Source of the DNA: Chitinophagaceae bacterium
GTDB taxonomy: Bacteria > Bacteroidota > Bacteroidia > Chitinophagales > Chitinophagaceae
Direction: 5' to 3'
Length of the DNA: 64,000 nt
Assembly: GCA_019638595.1 (NCBI GenBank)
Contig: JAHBTJ010000017.1
Span: 109,353 to 173,352 of the forward strand
Numbering within the stretch: the stretch's first letter is position 1; each line of letters starts with the position of its first letter. Below, piece after piece: positions 63,441-64,000 of this stretch. The position numbers were made by a program, and so were the translations under genes. The notes under the pieces are model-generated. The model was not told where the DNA came from, did not search any database, and saw nothing but the letters and a program-made list of their open reading frames with translations.

Positions 63441-64000
63441 CATCGCTATACAAATTATTCCACCCCTTTCCAATCCGGCGCTCTTATATTCCCTGAAATA
63501 CAAATGGCTTTGCAATTTACCGGGAGCTTACAGCGATACTTCCGTATCGTGATCTCCATTTGATGGAGTTGCTCTCTGCGTTGCCGGTGCGTTCCATTCC
63601 TCCTGGAAAGCGCCAGTTACAAAACAAGACGCTCTTGCCCGTCATTTCGATCCCGCCCGCAGGTTGTATTGATTTAAACGCAATTGCTGCGGGAGAAAAA
63701 CCAGCCTGCGGCAGGCAGGTCTGCCAGGCAACAGTACAAATGCTGAGCAATAGTACGGAAGCCCAACGGATTTCTCTCCCGACCTTCGGTTGGGATGCCA
63801 ATGACGTATTTGGTTTTGCAATCAGCATTAAAAAGAGATACCCTGTTACTCAACCACTTGTCGTCTTTGCGAGACCGCCCGCATCGAAATTTAAATTGGA
63901 ACAATGTTACGGCGGACGAAGCAATCCTCGTGCGTATACAGCTTTCAAACTGCGGACCCGCCGCGATATACCTTACATTCAAAGCAACAAGCGGGCGGGT
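63441..64000. repeat. Repeat-rich right edge with palindromic repeat copy C
   Basis: Copy C, 63638-63806, begins CCCGTCATTTCGATCCCGC and ends TTGGGATGCCAATGACG, with a CAACGGATTTCTCTCCCG arm shared with copies A and B. From 63860 a second type GTCTTTGCGAGACC ... GGACGAAGCAATCCTCGTG appears. No gene. Confidence 0.6.

Overview
The window looks like a chromosomal segment of a Bacteroidota bacterium, most likely in or near Chitinophagaceae. The evidence is TAnnTTTG-type -7 promoter elements, few Shine-Dalgarno sequences and frequent TTG starts. Bacteroidota-typical genes agree: a HmuY-type heme lipoprotein, an N-acylornithine carbamoyltransferase instead of ordinary ArgF, a B12-dependent ribonucleotide reductase and a bacterial GGGP-synthase homologue. 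Genus cannot be fixed from sequence alone. I recognise no rRNA, tRNA or CRISPR array.

Bases 1-41 kb are mostly core chromosome. Layout: a PurF paralogue (-), an exported coiled-coil protein (-), a lipid-linked glycan flippase plus HemJ, then a heme-acquisition locus (TonB receptor, HmuY-like lipoprotein, binding protein, permease, ATPase, HemS-like protein) behind a promoter inside a dyad. Next come nitroreductase, IleS, a histone-tailed DksA/TraR protein, a 40-residue lipoprotein missed by ORF calling, an Rpn-type nuclease between direct repeats, NrdJ behind two DnaA-box-like sites, a GGGP synthase homologue and two tandem outer-membrane paralogues. A nearly complete arginine cluster follows at 27.7-36.9 kb: GNAT, argG, argC, argD, argF', argB, argE-like, argH. 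It carries signs of repeat invasion: a DUF559 endonuclease remnant lies upstream of argB, and an intergenic repeat lies in frame inside argB. HAD phosphatase, SDR, sugar isomerase-like, RidA and D-threonine-aldolase-like genes close this part.

Bases 41-60.4 kb are an accessory island: a RhuM pseudogene, a DUF1016 nuclease, a RelE-type toxin-antitoxin pair, 101-bp direct repeats, a MITE with a perfect 9-bp target duplication and an uninterrupted reference site 1 kb away, two unknown genes behind a 113-nt nested hairpin, an XRE regulator with a palindromic operator, a DUF1917/HhH/DnaQ-like fusion, and a PD-(D/E)XK endonuclease. The standout is a compact AT-rich three-gene operon (48,998-54,746, minus): SPPY-type DNA methyltransferase, an 836-residue protein with two GHKL ATPase modules (MORC/Hsp90-like plus histidine-kinase-like), and a 609-residue receiver-like protein. 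It is the best candidate for an uncharacterised conflict system. Beyond it are an HNH fragment fused to antisense ATPase sequence, a fasciclin lipoprotein ended by a second MITE, a DUF234 ATPase with duplicated promoter/operators, a Fic-like remnant, and a REP-associated transposase bracketed by REP palindromes.

Bases 60.4-64 kb hold an amidohydrolase, an ankyrin lipoprotein, an AraC regulator and repeat-rich intergenic DNA.
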